Assembly (NCBI GenBank): GCA_033439255.1
Contig: CM065882.1
Location: 3,224,001-3,288,000 of the forward strand
Reading direction: 5' to 3'
DNA: 64,000 nucleotides
Origin: Hericium rajendrae
Lineage: Eukaryota > Basidiomycota > Agaricomycetes > Russulales > Hericiaceae
Both the position numbers and the translations under genes were made by a program. Position 1 is the first letter of the stretch. Every line of letters starts with the position of its first letter. The notes beneath the pieces are model-generated. The model ran no database searches and was not told the DNA's origin. It saw only the letters and a list, made by a program, of their open reading frames with translations. This document shows positions 43,953 through 56,598 of the stretch, piece by piece.

Positions 43953-45933
43953 ATGAAGACCTTGGCAGTTGCAGTCGCTCTCGCTCTCAGCACGCCTGTC
44001 TTTTCCGTGGCCGTCTGGGGCCAATGCGGAGTACGTCGTTGTGTATTAATTGTTGAACTTTGTGCGAGTTAACCTGCCGATGCAGGGGATCGGCTACTCG
44101 GGCTCGACGGCATGTGACTCCGGAACAAGCTGTGTTTACCAGAACGCCTGTAGGTCCCTTGAGATACGAAGCGGTGGATGGTCTGGTTGACTCTTACCCA
44201 TACAGACTACTCTCAGTGTCAGCCCGGTGCGGCGGCTCCTACAGGACCTACGCAGTCGACCAGCCAGACGCCAACGTCCACCAGCTCGTCCACCTCGCCT
44301 TCTAACAGCCTTTGCTCAGGCAGCCGCACCAAGTTCCAGTTTTTCGGTGTCAACGAGTCGGGCGCTGAGTTTGGCAACAATGTCATCCCGGGAGTTCTGG
44401 GAACGGATTACACCTGGCCCTCGCCCTCGAGCATTGACGTATGTCCTTCAGATCTCAGTTCAGTACGAAATTTGACCTACTTCGGAAACAAAAATAGTTC
44501 TTCCTCGGCCAAGGCATGAACACGTTCCGCATTCCCTTCCTTATGGAGCGTATCAGCCCGCCTGCGACTGGCTTGACGGGTCCTTTCGATCAGACATACC
44601 TGGGTGGCTTGAAGACGGTGTGTTGATTTAGACATGACTTCTCGACTGAACGGGATTCATCCCGTGTTTCAACAGATCGTGAGCTACATTACGGGCAAGG
44701 GTGGCTATGCCATCATCGATCGTGAGTTGTCTTTACCCGTCGCACTGAAATCTGCCACTGACGACACCTTAGCCCACAATTACTTGATCTACAACGGCGC
44801 TGAGATCACCAGTGCCTCTGAGTACGGCTTTTCCTTTTCGTTTCCTTGTAACGAACTGACCATGCCACAGTTTCCAGACCTGTTCGTTATGATTAACGCA
44901 GTACTGTACTTGCTCTGACCTAACATCCTGGCTAACAGGGTGGACGAACCTCGCTAACGAATTCGTGCGTCAATCTTTCGATGGCAATCCGGTCACACGC
45001 TGACAGATTCCTCCTTCAGAAAAGCGACAGCAACGTCATCTTTGGTAGATCGCGTTTAAATGATCACTTTAAGGTCGGTGCTGAAGTCACCTCGCAGACA
45101 CGCAGAACGAACCCCATGACGTCCCTGCTGCGACCGTCTTCGACATTGTGAGTGGCAAACTTCTTCCGCGCACTGCGTGTATCCCACATCATTTGTCTTT
45201 CAGGTGCAAGCAGCTGTTAATGGTATCCGGTCCAGTGGTGCTACCACTCAGTTGATTCTTGTGGAAGGAACTAGCTACACCGGTGCATGGTGTGCGTAAA
45301 CACATCTGCGCTTAGAGATCGTTCAGATTCTGAGTCGTACCAGCATGGACAACGTCATCCGGCAACAGTGCGGTGTTTGGCGCTATCAAGGATCCCAACA
45401 ACAATGTCGCCATTGGTACGTGCTTCTCTAGCTGCCGTCCTTTGCCGCCGTGTCGTAACGACTCGTGTTAACGACTCATGTGATAGAAATGCACCAGTAC
45501 CTCGACTCCGATGGCTCTGGCACGAGCCCAACCTGCGTGTCAAGCACAATCGGTGCCGAGCGCCTTGCAGACGCGACGACCTGGCTCCAGAACAACAACC
45601 TCAAGGGCTTCCTCGGTGAAATCGGTGCGGGCTCCAATGGTAAGCGCCGCGCGCCGCAAAGATGTCGTCGTATGGGGCTAATCGCGCGAAACTTTCCATA
45701 GCGCAATGCATCCAGGCCATCCAAGGCGCGCTGTGCTCTATGCAGCAGAGCGGCGTATGGCTCGGTGCTTTGTGGTGGGCCGCCGGACCGTGGTGGGGTG
45801 ACGTGAGTTGTGCGCCGCATCTTCCGCTCCAGGTTGTTCTGATCGCGTATATCAGTATTACCAATCCATCGAGCCCCCCAGTGGCCCCGCCATCGCCCAA
45901 ATCTTGCCCCAGGCCCTTTTGCCATTTGTGTAG
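43953..45933 (+). CDS. Secreted GH5 endo-beta-1,4-glucanase with N-terminal CBM1
   Basis: The protein begins with a signal peptide, [20 protein letters not shown], then a fungal cellulose-binding CBM1 split by an intron: VWGQCG / [20 protein letters not shown] / YYSQCQPG, with the usual Cys pairs and aromatic residues. A Ser/Thr/Pro linker (about 35 residues) leads to a GH5 domain: [68 protein letters not shown] with the acid/base Glu in [28 protein letters not shown] and [11 protein letters not shown] with the nucleophile Glu. The gene ends [10 protein letters not shown] at 45931-45933. About ten exons with introns of 50-60 nt; for example GTCATCTTT joins to GACACGCAG across an intron with donor GTAGATC. 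The CBM1 plus GH5 architecture is typical of subfamily 5 endoglucanases that cut amorphous cellulose. All key residues are present and the frame looks sound. Confidence 0.93.
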
Positions 45934-47665
45934 AGGAGACCGTGTCTTTTCAGTGGGATGATCAGTTCGGCGCTGGCATTCAGGGTCGATCGTCTGGATT
46001 CAATAAATACATCCGAAATGAAGCTCGGACCATTACACTCAGCAAATGATTCTATTTATGTGGGACGCCTTCGAATGTGCTCAAGGTTCCAGTATGATTG
46101 TGCGATTGGCAATTCCCGTCCCTTGCCGTCTACGTATCTATAGGACGCTGAAAACCACGACGCTTGGCCGATCTTAGCAAAGCGTACACTTTCCTGCTTA
46201 GTGGATAGTAAGAAGGGCAATATTTCGAGGACAGGACAACAGAGGCTAATCGTGGCTATCACGCACAATCACAGGCTGCCGCCGGAGCATCTAGCTCCTC
46301 AACAGCCCATATGTAACGTTTTTAGCTCTTCAAGTCCCCGAATTCATTCTTGTATCATACACCCGAATTAACGGCGTTTGATCTCGATTGGTGGAGCCAC
46401 ACAAAAGTCTACATGATGAAACAGACTGAGCAGACCTGATGCGGGTAGAAATCGACGGTTTCACACGTTCCAGCAGTTGGTGGCAGTTGGGCTATTAGCG
46501 TGAGTTTTTTTCCGTCGTCCACATGTTATCCGACACGACCTAGCCACTGAGTAAGGCAGAGCCTTGAGTCGCATGCGTGACGAGTCTCAACAACAGAATA
46601 TCTCCTTCAGATCGTGCAAGTTTGCAAATCGTGCCTTGAACGGCTCCGGGTCGCCGGCACCGTGGCGCGCTCTTGTGCTTCCGGATTCGAGTCTCATCAA
46701 CATCCTCCGCTCATCATGTCCTCTATGCTCCGATCTGTAGCTGGGAAGCTCTCCGGTGAAAAGCTCGTGTTCTTTACTACGTTCTGGCTTGTTGGGTGTA
46801 CTGGTACTTGGCGGGTATGCATACGTGAGATTAATTTGCATGCAGTAAGTACTAATTTATTGCATCCATGTGTCAGAATCTGTTCAATACTCGACCAGAA
46901 TTTTTTGCAGGTCAGCTGCGTAAGCCACGATCCTGAACGTTTGAACGATATGTAAAATACGTCATCAACGAGCACAGTCATCTGCACACCATCGATGAGA
47001 ACGAACTAATTTCGCCAGTGAAGTTTCCCGTTTTCAGCAGGTTTTGCATGCCATCAACGCGTTGCTCAGGTTGCATATATGTACTCGGTATCGTAACCTC
47101 GTTACCCCGGCTACTTAACTATTCTGATCGTACAAGGTCGGTTGGTCATGAGTCCTCTTACCAGTGCATCAGCTTGGCTCAATTATTTTCAAGGTGGCAA
47201 CTACCCACGCGACTGTGGCTTGCAGCCAACTTGCAACGCCAATAAACTTTCGTCTACCTTTGTCATAACTATTTCGATGGCGCAGAGTAATGAAGTATGC
47301 GTGGCCCCAGTCACGCAGGCAACTATTCCTAACAGTGAGTGATGTCATAAGTAGTTGTTGTCTTGATATCACGTTCTGAGATCGAGATGCATCAGAACCA
47401 CCAGGACATCAAGTCTTGTGAACGCTTCGAGCGCTCCTTGCTTTTCCCCGCTACGCTGACAATTGGCCCCACGGGGCTTTTACTCCGGCCCGCCCACAAA
47501 CCGTCGTCCTCGTGACAAAGGTACGAGCGGTGAGATATAGCGAAACTCGCCATCCTCCTGGAAACTTGGAGAGCCTCCATATAAGCACGGAGCGCGGAAT
47601 CCTGCTTCTCTCGACTTCCTGTCCCCGAACTTCCTGCGCCTCTTCACTTCCATAGTTTCTTCGCA
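45934..47665. other. 1.7-kb gene-poor region upstream of the hexose transporter
   Basis: No convincing gene. A 113-codon open frame at 46,614-46,955 (with MSSMLRSVAGKLSGEKLVFF starting near 46,713) and a 66-codon frame near 47,142 have no recognisable motif. A TATA-like word (TATAAG, about 47,580-47,585) precedes the transporter start at 47,666 by about 80 bp and probably belongs to its promoter. Confidence 0.45.
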
Positions 47666-50341
47666 ATGGCTGGAGGTGGAGACGCTGGTGTTGGAGCCAT
47701 CGCTGCGAGTCGCAGAAGAGCTCTTGCTGGGGACTCTGGCTGGGTGAGTATTTTTCTTTTACGAGACACGTGTCATGGACAATGTTGATATGTGTTTTTC
47801 AGAAAGGCCTTGTCCGCAACCGCAGGGTCTTTATGATTGCAGTCTTTGCTTCTCTTGGTGGCCTGTGAGTCTATCTCTGCGCTTGCTTCTTGTTACCAGA
47901 ACTGACATTTTGTCCGTTAGGCTTTATGGTACATTCCATTCAGCTCTGTCGTCTTCACACTGATACGATCCTTGGTGCTTCAGGTTACAACCAGGGTGTA
48001 TTCTCTGGAGTCTTGAACATGTACTCTTTCACCCAGCGCATGGGTGATGCCGTCACCGATACTAATAAGAAAGGATGGCTTGTGTCGATCCTCGAATTGG
48101 GCGCCTGGTTTGGCGTGCTTCTAGCGGGACCTCTCTGTGACAAAATTTCCAGAAAGTACACAATCCTAGCGTGTTAGTTTTGCTTGTCACAGAAGTCTGG
48201 GGAGAACGCTGACCGAATAAACTTTCAGCTACGGCTGTCTTTTGCATTGGTGTCATCGTCCAGACGGCGGCTTTCCACGCCTCGTCAATTTACGGAGGTT
48301 TGTTGCCTTTTCTGTTGATACGTCCCATTTGTTCACTCTTTTCCGTTATGTCAGGGCGGTTTATCACCGGCATGGGTGTGGGTTCCCTGAGTATGGCGGT
48401 ACCAATTTACAAGTGAGAATCTTCCCACAGCCATCAGTATTCCCAATCCTTATCACGTTTATAGCGCCGAGCTGGCACCTCCAGAAGTCCGCGGGTCTTT
48501 AGTTGCTCTGCAACAGCTTGCCATTACCTTCGGTATCATGATCTCGTTCTGGATTGACTACGGAACGAACTACATTGGCGGCACCGGTGCGACTCAAAGC
48601 GAAGTGGCCTGGCGTCTGCCCATTGCTCTGCAGCTCGTTCCTGCCCTTATCCTTGCGTCTGGTGTTCTGTTCATGCCATTCTCCCCAAGGTGAAATTCAT
48701 TCCGCCTCACTTAATCGAACATTTCTTCAACTTAACGATGGTCTAGATGGCTTGTCAATCAGGGCCGAGACGACGAAGCGCTTACTGTCCTGAGTAACGC
48801 GCGCCGCCTTCCCCGTGACCACGAGTTGGTACAGATCGAGTTCTTGTAAGTGGTGTTGGTCTGGTGGTTTTTAGTCCCCTCTCACTCTATTCTAGGGAGA
48901 TCAAGGCGCAGCACCTGTTTGAACTCGAGACCTCTGTCATGAAGTTCCCTCACTTGCAAGGAGGGACATTCACGCAAAACCTAAAGCTCGGTTTCTGGGG
49001 TTACGCGTCCCTGCTCACGTCAAGAAGTAGGTCTTTCCAGCTGGCCGCAGCCGTCTGGATGCTTACATGGCATTAGCTCTTTTCTTCCGCGTGGCTACCG
49101 CTACCTTGTAATAACCACGTCAATTCTGTCGTCCCTTTAAGCTAACAAAGATCCCAGGACTATGTTCTTCCAGCAGTGGACCGGTGTCAACGCTATCTTG
49201 TACTACGCTCCTACCATCTTCGAGAACCTCGGTTTGACTGGTAACACGCTGTCGTTGCTTGCTACCGGCGTCGTTGGTATTGTGTATGTCATCGCACTTA
49301 CTGCGGTATGTTGCGCAAAGCTGACGTGTATTCAGCATGTTCCTCATGACTATCCCCGCTGTTATCTGGGTCGACAAAGTGGGCCGCAAGCCTGTGCTGG
49401 TATCTGGTGCTTTCATTATGGCTGCGTAAGTCACCTATCGGTCGACATCAGTCGGGCTGTAATGACCCGAACGTTTTTTACAGATGTCATCTCATCATCG
49501 CTGTCTTGACCGGACTGTACGAGGATTCGTGGCCTCAGCATCGCGGTACATTTGTTCGGAACACGATTGTACATGTTAGACTGACCCCTCCGCTTTGTAG
49601 CTGCCGGATGGGGTGCCGTCGCCTTGGTCTGGATCTTCGCAGGCGGTAAGTTTATGGTGCGTTCTTGACGTCTAGAAAATCAGGCTCAACGATTCGTGTT
49701 CTTCTAGCCTTCGGCTACAGTTGGGGCCCATGCTCCTGGATTGTTCTCGCTGAGATCTGGCCTCTGAGTGTTCGTGGAAAGGGTATCTCCATTGGTGGAT
49801 CGTCGAACTGGGTAAGCTTTCTTTCCTACAGTGCCTCATCGCGTGGAAAGTCTGACACGTTTACTTCCAGATGAACAACTTCATCGGTCAATAGTCTCGT
49901 TAAACTACTTCATGACTCACTGACTCAGCTGTTCTACAGTCGGACAGGTCACCCCGACCATGATGAAGAACCTTCGCTTCGGCACTTTCATCTTCTTCGG
50001 TGTAAGTGACACTTAATTGGTACGCAACCACAGTGCAGACCGCTCAATTGGCCTACAGGTCTTCTCTTTCCTCGGTGGTCTCTTCATCTTGTTCTTCGTG
50101 AGTAATCAATGTATCATCGACTATTTCTCCATAATAATATGTCTTGATGCGTTCCCAGGTACCTGAGACCAAGGGTTTAACACTTGAGGAGATGGATGAG
50201 GCCTTCGGCGACGACGCTGGCACCGCAACGCAAGATATCGAGCGCCACCTGGCAATCGCCAAGCGGATTGGTCTGGATGCCTACATGAACGACGAGAGAT
50301 TCTCCGCCGACGACGGTAGTGCCAAAAATGAGAAGGTGTAA
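47666..50341 (+). CDS. MFS hexose transporter (sugar porter family)
   Basis: A 12-TM sugar/H+ symporter of the plasma membrane. The start [20 protein letters not shown] leads into [17 protein letters not shown] and, after an intron, [13 protein letters not shown] (TM1). Then come [16 protein letters not shown] (motif A, G-X3-D-X2-R-K), [40 protein letters not shown], the PESPR-equivalent [16 protein letters not shown], the sugar-binding [30 protein letters not shown], the [20 protein letters not shown] block and the C-terminal signature [20 protein letters not shown]. All family signatures are present. Numerous introns of about 50-60 nt. It follows the GH5 gene on the same strand, consistent with uptake of cello-oligosaccharide-derived sugars, though co-regulation is only a guess. 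Confidence 0.93.
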
Positions 50342-50643
50342 TCTTATGACGACATTTGTGGTTTCGCTAGACGACCAACGAGTGTCGTCGTACCGACGTA
50401 CAAAGGTGTAGAACGTTGCATACGTGGAGTAGGACCAATGGGTTGTTCTAATTTACGCCGGTTGTTTTTCATGACTTTGTAGGTATAGTTCGAATAATTC
50501 ATGCCACTTTTTGCAAGATTCGCGAAACTGTTGGTGTCCATTGCAAGAAATATCACATCATGCACTGATCAAAAAGGAGCGGGACTACAAATCTAGTCCG
50601 CGGGGGGGGGGGACTCATACCGCCTACCGCCTCGTCAAGAACA
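50342..50643. other. Convergent 3'-3' spacer with an 11-G homopolymer
   Basis: The spacer lies between the hexose transporter (+) and the BTB gene (-). It includes an uninterrupted run of eleven G at 50602-50612, the longest G-run noticed in the window. No gene. Confidence 0.6.
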
Positions 50644-53390
50644 TCACCGCCTACCGGTCGGCAAACCCAACCACGCATCCAGATTATCCCACAGCTTCTC
50701 CTGCCGCCTGCGCCATGCATCGATCCTCGCATCGTGGCATTTCTTGCAATACCCCTCCTGTCTCCACTTGATCTCGCACAGTTGATCGAGCCCAATGATC
50801 GGGTCATAGAGGTAATTTTCGAAAATCTGCCCGCGCAGAACGAGCCGGGACCATTTTGCATCGTTCGCCGCCCCATCGGCAGCAACGCAGGCCACTGGCT
50901 TGCCGTTTCCTGCAACCGATATCGGCTTCTGCGAACCACTAGGCGCGGATGATGATGCAGCAGGAGGCTCGTCTGTTTGCGATGACGGAGCGCCCGAGCA
51001 GTTGAAGGGCTCTGGCGCCGCGGCGGCAGCAACCCAGTCTGCCAGAAGACGCTGGCGAGTCTCAATGAGGCGCACAATTTCTGCGTGGGGAAGGCGTGTT
51101 CTCCCGGCCTTGTTCTGATCTGTGGCGTTCTTGGGCATGGCGCTCTCCAGGCGGCCATTGACACTGATGATCTGGATCTCATCCTCGTCATCCTCGTCCA
51201 TGGCGTCTGCTTCGTCATCGAGACTCCCTTGGCCGAACGCGCTGGTCCGCAATAGCTCGTAATATGCTCTCTTTAGCACCTTCGGCACACCGCACTGCTT
51301 GGCGAGGATAACGGTTGCAGCAGCATTCGGGACGGGCTTCTCCGTCAAGTCCGAGATGTCACTGGACCACATCTGTTCGAGTGTGCGCGTTGCCCATGTC
51401 TGAAGCGTCTTGAACTGAAGAGCAGATGCCGCACGTAGAATAGCAGCAAGTGTGTGGAACGGGGGCGGATCAATAACATATGACCTGGAAGACAAACTTG
51501 CATCAGCTGCATGCACGCTAACCATCGAAAAGTCACTTACATCCCCTCATCGAGCGCAACCAATAGGCAGTCGAAGTCCGAGGCGGTGGTCATTGCAATC
51601 TCGTAGACAACACACCCATCCATCGTCCGTCTCCCGGAAGGCCCGGCCGCCTCCCCCGTCACTCGCGCATCGTCTTCATCGCCCATTTCGACATCATCGT
51701 CCTTCGCATCAGCACGCGGGGCTGAGCTCAACAACTCCGAGAAATACTTGGACTGCTTCACGAGCCGCGAGCGGTGCAGCTTAAACAATGTATCCTGAAT
51801 CTGAATGATCACCGAGCCGTCGAGGTGCCAGAAGGTCTCGTGGCGACGTGCTCGCTGCTTGCGCCTGCCCTGGTTTTGGCTGGAGCTCTGACTCAGGTTT
51901 GGCGTGGACGTGGGCGGGGTAAGTCGGGCACGCTTTGGAGCAGGCATTGGTTCGGGAGACTCCTCTTTGACTTTAGTTTTGCCTTTGCCTTGACTGCTGT
52001 CTTTGTCGCCAGGAACAGGCTGATTTGGCGTGCCCACCAGTTCAAATTCGAGTTTTCGCTTGTTTTTCTGCTGTGATGGGCGTGGCGTCTGGGATAGATC
52101 CTTGAACGTTGACTGTTGTTGTTTCTGTGGCGATTTGACGATGGGACGCGGTGAAGGTTTCGGTTTCTTGCCTTGCGAAACAGGCGGGGCCATAGGAGTC
52201 TATGTATGCGCGAATAGCAGCGCGGTCTGAGCCCAATAATTACGCAACAAAGGCTAGCCGGGCACACACCTCTATGCGCGGCACTTGAGTCCCACTGATG
52301 AGTGTTTGGAGATCAGGGAGGTCGGGCTCAGGTGACAACGGAGGCAAGACAGGAGAGAGCGAGATACGAGACGGTTCGTTTAACTGCGTCGCAGGCGGAC
52401 TGAGACGAGGAAAGGAGGGTTTTACGTCCTTCTCCACCTGAACGTCATGCACTGCAGTTACGGGGGCGGGATTGGTGATGGGATTATTCTCATTGTTGAG
52501 AATGGGTTCAGATCCCTCAAGCTATGAACAGAGATGATCAGAAATAGGCTGAACACGACAGAGCGTTGCTGAAAACCCACAGTAGACGAGGACGCAGCAC
52601 CGGGAGGTGTAGATGTCTCTGCCGTTTCATCCTTCTTGTTGTCAACAACGCTCTGTTCTCCATCTCATATAGTTAAAATTCAGGGAATGAAAGCAAGTAA
52701 CAGCTCAGTGATCGTTAAAAAAAAATGAGACATGACTCTACCTGTCTGTCCATGATCACCTGTCCCTCCATCCTCACCCTCATCTGACGAATCGTCTTCG
52801 TCACTATCCTCTGAAGAGCCATCCTCATTTTTATCATCGCTATCATCGTCGCTTGATCCTCCATTCTCTTCATCACTGTCTTTATCACCCTTTTCGCGGC
52901 TTTTCTCGCTGTCTTCGTCGTCGTCATCGGTGCCCTCGTCCTCACCCTTCCCAGCCAACTCATCCTCCACCTCCCCGTCTGCTCCATCACTCCCCTCTCC
53001 CTCGTCTCCCCCATTTAAACTCGAGATTGCATCGCCCACCTCTTCATTCCCCAGTCCCGCTATAGGAGACGCGTCAGCATCGCTACCATCGAGATCCAGA
53101 GCGCCGCAAGACCCACGCTTGTCAGCACTGTCGCCTTGCTTGTGGGGCGACTGGGCCCCTGCGTCGGCAGTATCTCGCGTCGCAGTCGTAGAGCTTGACA
53201 TCGCTGTGTCTACTTTCCCTGTTGGAGCCCGCGTGAGTCTCGCCGCCATCAGGGTTGGAGCCCCATCAAATGTCTTACCCTCATTTCCCTTCTTATGTTT
53301 TTTGTCGGGAAACCTACGCTTCTTGGCGCGAACTGCTTTCAACTTCTGCCGAAGGATTTTGAAAGAGTGTTCGGACTCCAGGTTGGACAT
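50644..53390 (-). CDS. BTB/POZ-domain protein with long acidic N-terminal region
   Basis: One multi-exon gene. Phase-consistent splices join an N-terminal exon (MSNLESEHSFKILRQKLKAV, then AVRAKKRRFPDKKHKKG and a very acidic D/E/S tract encoded at about 52,745-52,960), a small exon (GEQSVVDNKKDETAE...), the LEGSEPILNNENNP exon and, via donor GTGTGT and acceptor CATAG, the exon starting TPMAPPVSQGKKPK. The last two exons hold a basic linker (KNKRKLEFELVG, PKRARLTPP) and the BTB fold: FWHLDGSVIIQIQDTLFKLH, RSRLVKQSKYFSELLSS, VVYEIAMTTASDFDCLLVAL, then YVIDPPPFHTLAAILRAASA, LQFKTLQTWATRTLEQMW. The C-terminal region has an acidic loop (DAMDEDDEDEIQ) and ends with Cys and Trp-rich EGYCKKCHDARIDAW. 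BTB domains dimerise and often dock cullin-3; no other domain tells the function. Nuclear localisation is suggested by the basic clusters. The true start may lie further upstream (see findings). Confidence 0.78.
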
Positions 53391-53826
53391 CCAGCAAGAT
53401 GCAGGGATTTGGGGGAACGCGACAACTCCGTCGACGGTGAGGCGGCGAGGCTAAACGCGTCCTGTCACGCGCAAGGTCGCGTCGGTCACATCATCCGGGC
53501 ATTGCCGTCTTGCAACCCGCAAGCGTGCATACGGCAGGAACTCAACAACTTCACCCCACTGCAAGTAACGAATGGAACTAACTTAGTTCTGCATGCTAAT
53601 AGCTAAACGAGTACTAAGTAAAAGATGGCGTGTAATTATTTATGGTACAAAATGAACGAGCGCGTTAAATTCCGTCTCCGTGTAGCGGTCATGTGGGAAC
53701 TCCAGATGTCGCGGATAGAATGAGCATAGTAAGAGAGATAGATACCATACTGATCGCGCCGCGCCGCGCTTTTATACACTTATCGTACACGTATCTGCAT
53801 GAAATTCTGAACTGAAATGGGTGCAA
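53391..53826. other. Intergenic: BTB gene upstream region and MFS gene 3' end
   Basis: The right part is a short 3' region of the MFS gene. The left part (53391-53558) keeps the BTB frame open apart from one TAG at 53451-53453; see findings. No separate gene seen. Confidence 0.5.
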
Positions 53827-56598
53827 TCAGACGTCGGGCGCGACGAGCCGCGAGCTGCTCGCCTCGCCGACGGGCTTCTTCGTCCGCGAGCGTCCGCGCT
53901 CCGGCTCGTGCTCCTCATTGCGCCGCTTGCCCTTGCCCTTACGCGGCGCCGCACCCGAAGAAGCCTCCTTCAGCACGGGCTCCGCACGAACAAGAAGCAG
54001 GAATGCGAGCGATGCGGCAGCGAGGCCCGCTGCGAGCACGAAGATCGCGCCCGGGAAGCGCGCGACGGTGCTCGAGTACACGAGCCCGAACACGAGCGGG
54101 CCGAGGATCATCTGCCCGACGGCCTGCAGGAAGCTCAGCGCGCCGAAGAGCGGGCCGAGTCCCGCGGTGTGCCCGTTGCGCTGCATGATGCAGATCGCGA
54201 GGCTCTGCACCGCGGGATGCACGCCGCTCGCGAAGGAGCTGAGCACGGTCAGGCCCGAGAAGGCGAGGGAGGAACTCTGGCCGCCGAGGAGCGCAACGAG
54301 TGAGTGCGAGGTGATGTCGAGGAGGAGCGAGATGCGTGAGAGGGCAAGGTCGAAGGAGATGGAGTCGTGCAACGCAGCTGGGGTGGGTGTGGAGGTGGCG
54401 GGAACGGGGGTAATGGGTTTGAACATGGAGATGACGACTGGTTCGAGAGGTCAGGACGGCTCATAACAAACAGAGTTAGGAAGGCATACAGGGCATGAAA
54501 AACAACAAATGAACAGCACGAGCCCCACCGACGAACGAGATGTAGTAGCTCAACTGTTCCGCGCCCCAGCCGTAGACATGCTCCGCATACAGATACTTGA
54601 TCTGGAATATGCCCTAAAGATACACATCCCTTAATCAACCATCCTGAGAAATAAGAATTGCCAAAATCACTTACCATGGACAGCAGATACCCAAAGAGCG
54701 CCAACGCCAACCAAGTCAAACTCCAGTCCCTCTGCTTCCTCCCGCCAAATCCATCCACAGCACCCACGATCCGCCGCTTCGGCGCGAAGATCGCCAGCGG
54801 ACCCACAGCGCGCTTCACCAGGCCCACGACACCGCCTTGCGGGGGCTTCGCCGCCTTCACAATCGGCTGCACGCCCGCTGCAGCATCCGCCTCCGCCTTT
54901 AACGCGGCCTTGCGGCGTGCCTTGTCGAGCGACTCCGGGAGCACAAACACCGTCAAGAACAAATTGATAGCGCTGCACAGGATCGCCGCCCAGAACACCG
55001 TGGTCACCGTCGGCACGCCGACGCGCGGATGCGTCACGCCCGCCAGTGCGCGGGGCGCGTCGCTCTCGAACCACGGCGCGGGGTGTCTGATGAGGAAGGC
55101 GCCGAGCGTGGGGCCGAGCGAGAAGCCGAGGTAGAAAACGCCGGTGAAGCGCGCGAAGATGTGAGAACGCGAGCCATCGGAGGTGCAGTCGGAGACATAG
55201 GCGGAGGTGGTCGCCTGTAGGGTGGCCCAGCCCCCAAGAAGGCCTTCTGTGAGGGGAGAGAGGAGGATGAGGATGTGGCCGTGGTGAGAGAAGGGCGAAG
55301 AGGGCGTGGAGACGAGGATAAATGCGAGGTCGCTGAAAAAAAATCGATGGTGTGATTCAGAGGGATGACCGGACACGAGGATGATCGGACATACGTGAGG
55401 AGCAGTCCAAGAGTGGATGCTGCAAGGATTTTCACTCGACCATGACGTTCGCCAAGGTGCCCCCACCAGCCCGTTGTGAGAGCGCTAAGGATACCCATGG
55501 TCGTGGTCATGATTGTCTGCAATCGGGCAGCACCAGCCTGGACTGCGGGGTCAGATAAGCAGGATTGAGAAGGAAGCCGACGCGGATCGTCAGTGCCGTC
55601 GTCGTCATTCCCACTCTCGCCGGGAGTCCTATCGTCTAGATCGATAGTCTCTAATGAGTCTTGTGGAAAGTGTATCGGCAGAGACATGATGTCTGCATGT
55701 TGAGGCACGGAAGGAAGGAAGAAGGCAGAAACAGAGGACAAGGAAAGGCCCAAGATTTTCTGATCTGAGCCGGAGGTATGGTTGTACGGGTGGTGCAGGG
55801 CATTGCAGGCAAGTTGGGTAAAGACTTCGACGCGAGGTGCTAAGGTCATGCCCCGCTGAAAGAAGTATACATAAGCTCCGATAAATATGCTCAATCCTTA
55901 AAAGGACTTACAGAAACGGCTGCTATGATAGCAAAGGGAACGATCCTATTGTATCAGGCGTAAGTCAGCACGTTGCATCCGACGCGGCTGGAGATAGATG
56001 ATAAGGAAAATGGAAGAACATCCGAGAGCGTGGTGTATATTTTCGCACACGATGAAATCTTCCAAGGCTATAGCAAGGTTGAAATCGGTATGGATGGCCT
56101 CTATGCGAGACTCGCGCAGAGATATACTAAGGTATGAACGCTGTATGAGATCAGTGGACTATTTGAGGTCTCGTGCCCACTAAATCGTACGATCGGGCAG
56201 CTAGCAGAGCTGGCGTTATGAAGAGACAATGTAGAGAAGACTCACCACATAGGCCGCGGACGATAGAATGGTTTCCTTGCTCTCTCGGACATCTCACCAG
56301 TGCGGGGTAACAACGGCTCCGTTTCACCAGGTGGTTGGCTCGAACGAACCTGCGAGACGTTCGTGTCGTCGAAATCCTGCTCCATAGCTCGACCACGCTG
56401 AGCAGCTTTCGTGTCGTATCGTCTAGTCTTTGGCTTGGTCTTGGGTTGCGGAGGCCTCGAACGGGAAGGAGAGGCAGAGAAGGGGCCAGCGAGAAACGGG
56501 TCGGGGAGGATGGATATGTCTAGTTTGTCGGGAGACTGTGGGGTATAGACTTCGTTATAAGAGCGTTTAGGATTCGGTATGGAAGGTGACGGAGGCAT
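53827..56598 (-). CDS. MFS transporter, tetracycline-resistance-like (DHA1 type)
   Basis: Predicted 12-TM drug:H+ antiporter-type permease. The N-terminal cytosolic part starts MPPSPSIPNPKRSYNEVY and has PGETEPLLPRTGEMSE. It splices in phase (CGG CCT ATG TG / G ATC GTT) to WIVPFAIIAAVS and then RGMTLAPRVEVFTQLAC. Next come LQTIMTTTMGILSALTTGWW and GHLGERHGRVKILAAS (motif A: G-X4-R-X-G-R), ILILLSPLTEGLLGG, ATTSAYVSDCTSDGSRSHIF and FTGVFYLGFSLGPTLGAFLI (motif C-like). The middle loop (KAARRKAALKAEADAAAG-like) separates the halves; the second half ends AGLGPLFGALSFLQAVGQMI and AAGLAAASLAFLLLVRAEP, then a Lys/Arg-rich tail. A CT-rich leader lies just before the chosen Met. The upstream frame is also open for 136 codons; see findings. 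The substrate is unknown. Confidence 0.82.

Noticed and set aside
46560-47345. Short open frames with MSSMLRSVAGKLSGEKLVFF and a second with LNYFQGGNYPRDCGLQPTC as a possible small secreted protein gene
   Set aside because: No signal peptide match, no phase-consistent splice pattern and no family recognised; left as unannotated.
54658-55134. 158-codon open frame on the + strand over the MFS gene
   Set aside because: Shadow of the GC-rich MFS exon, no family features.
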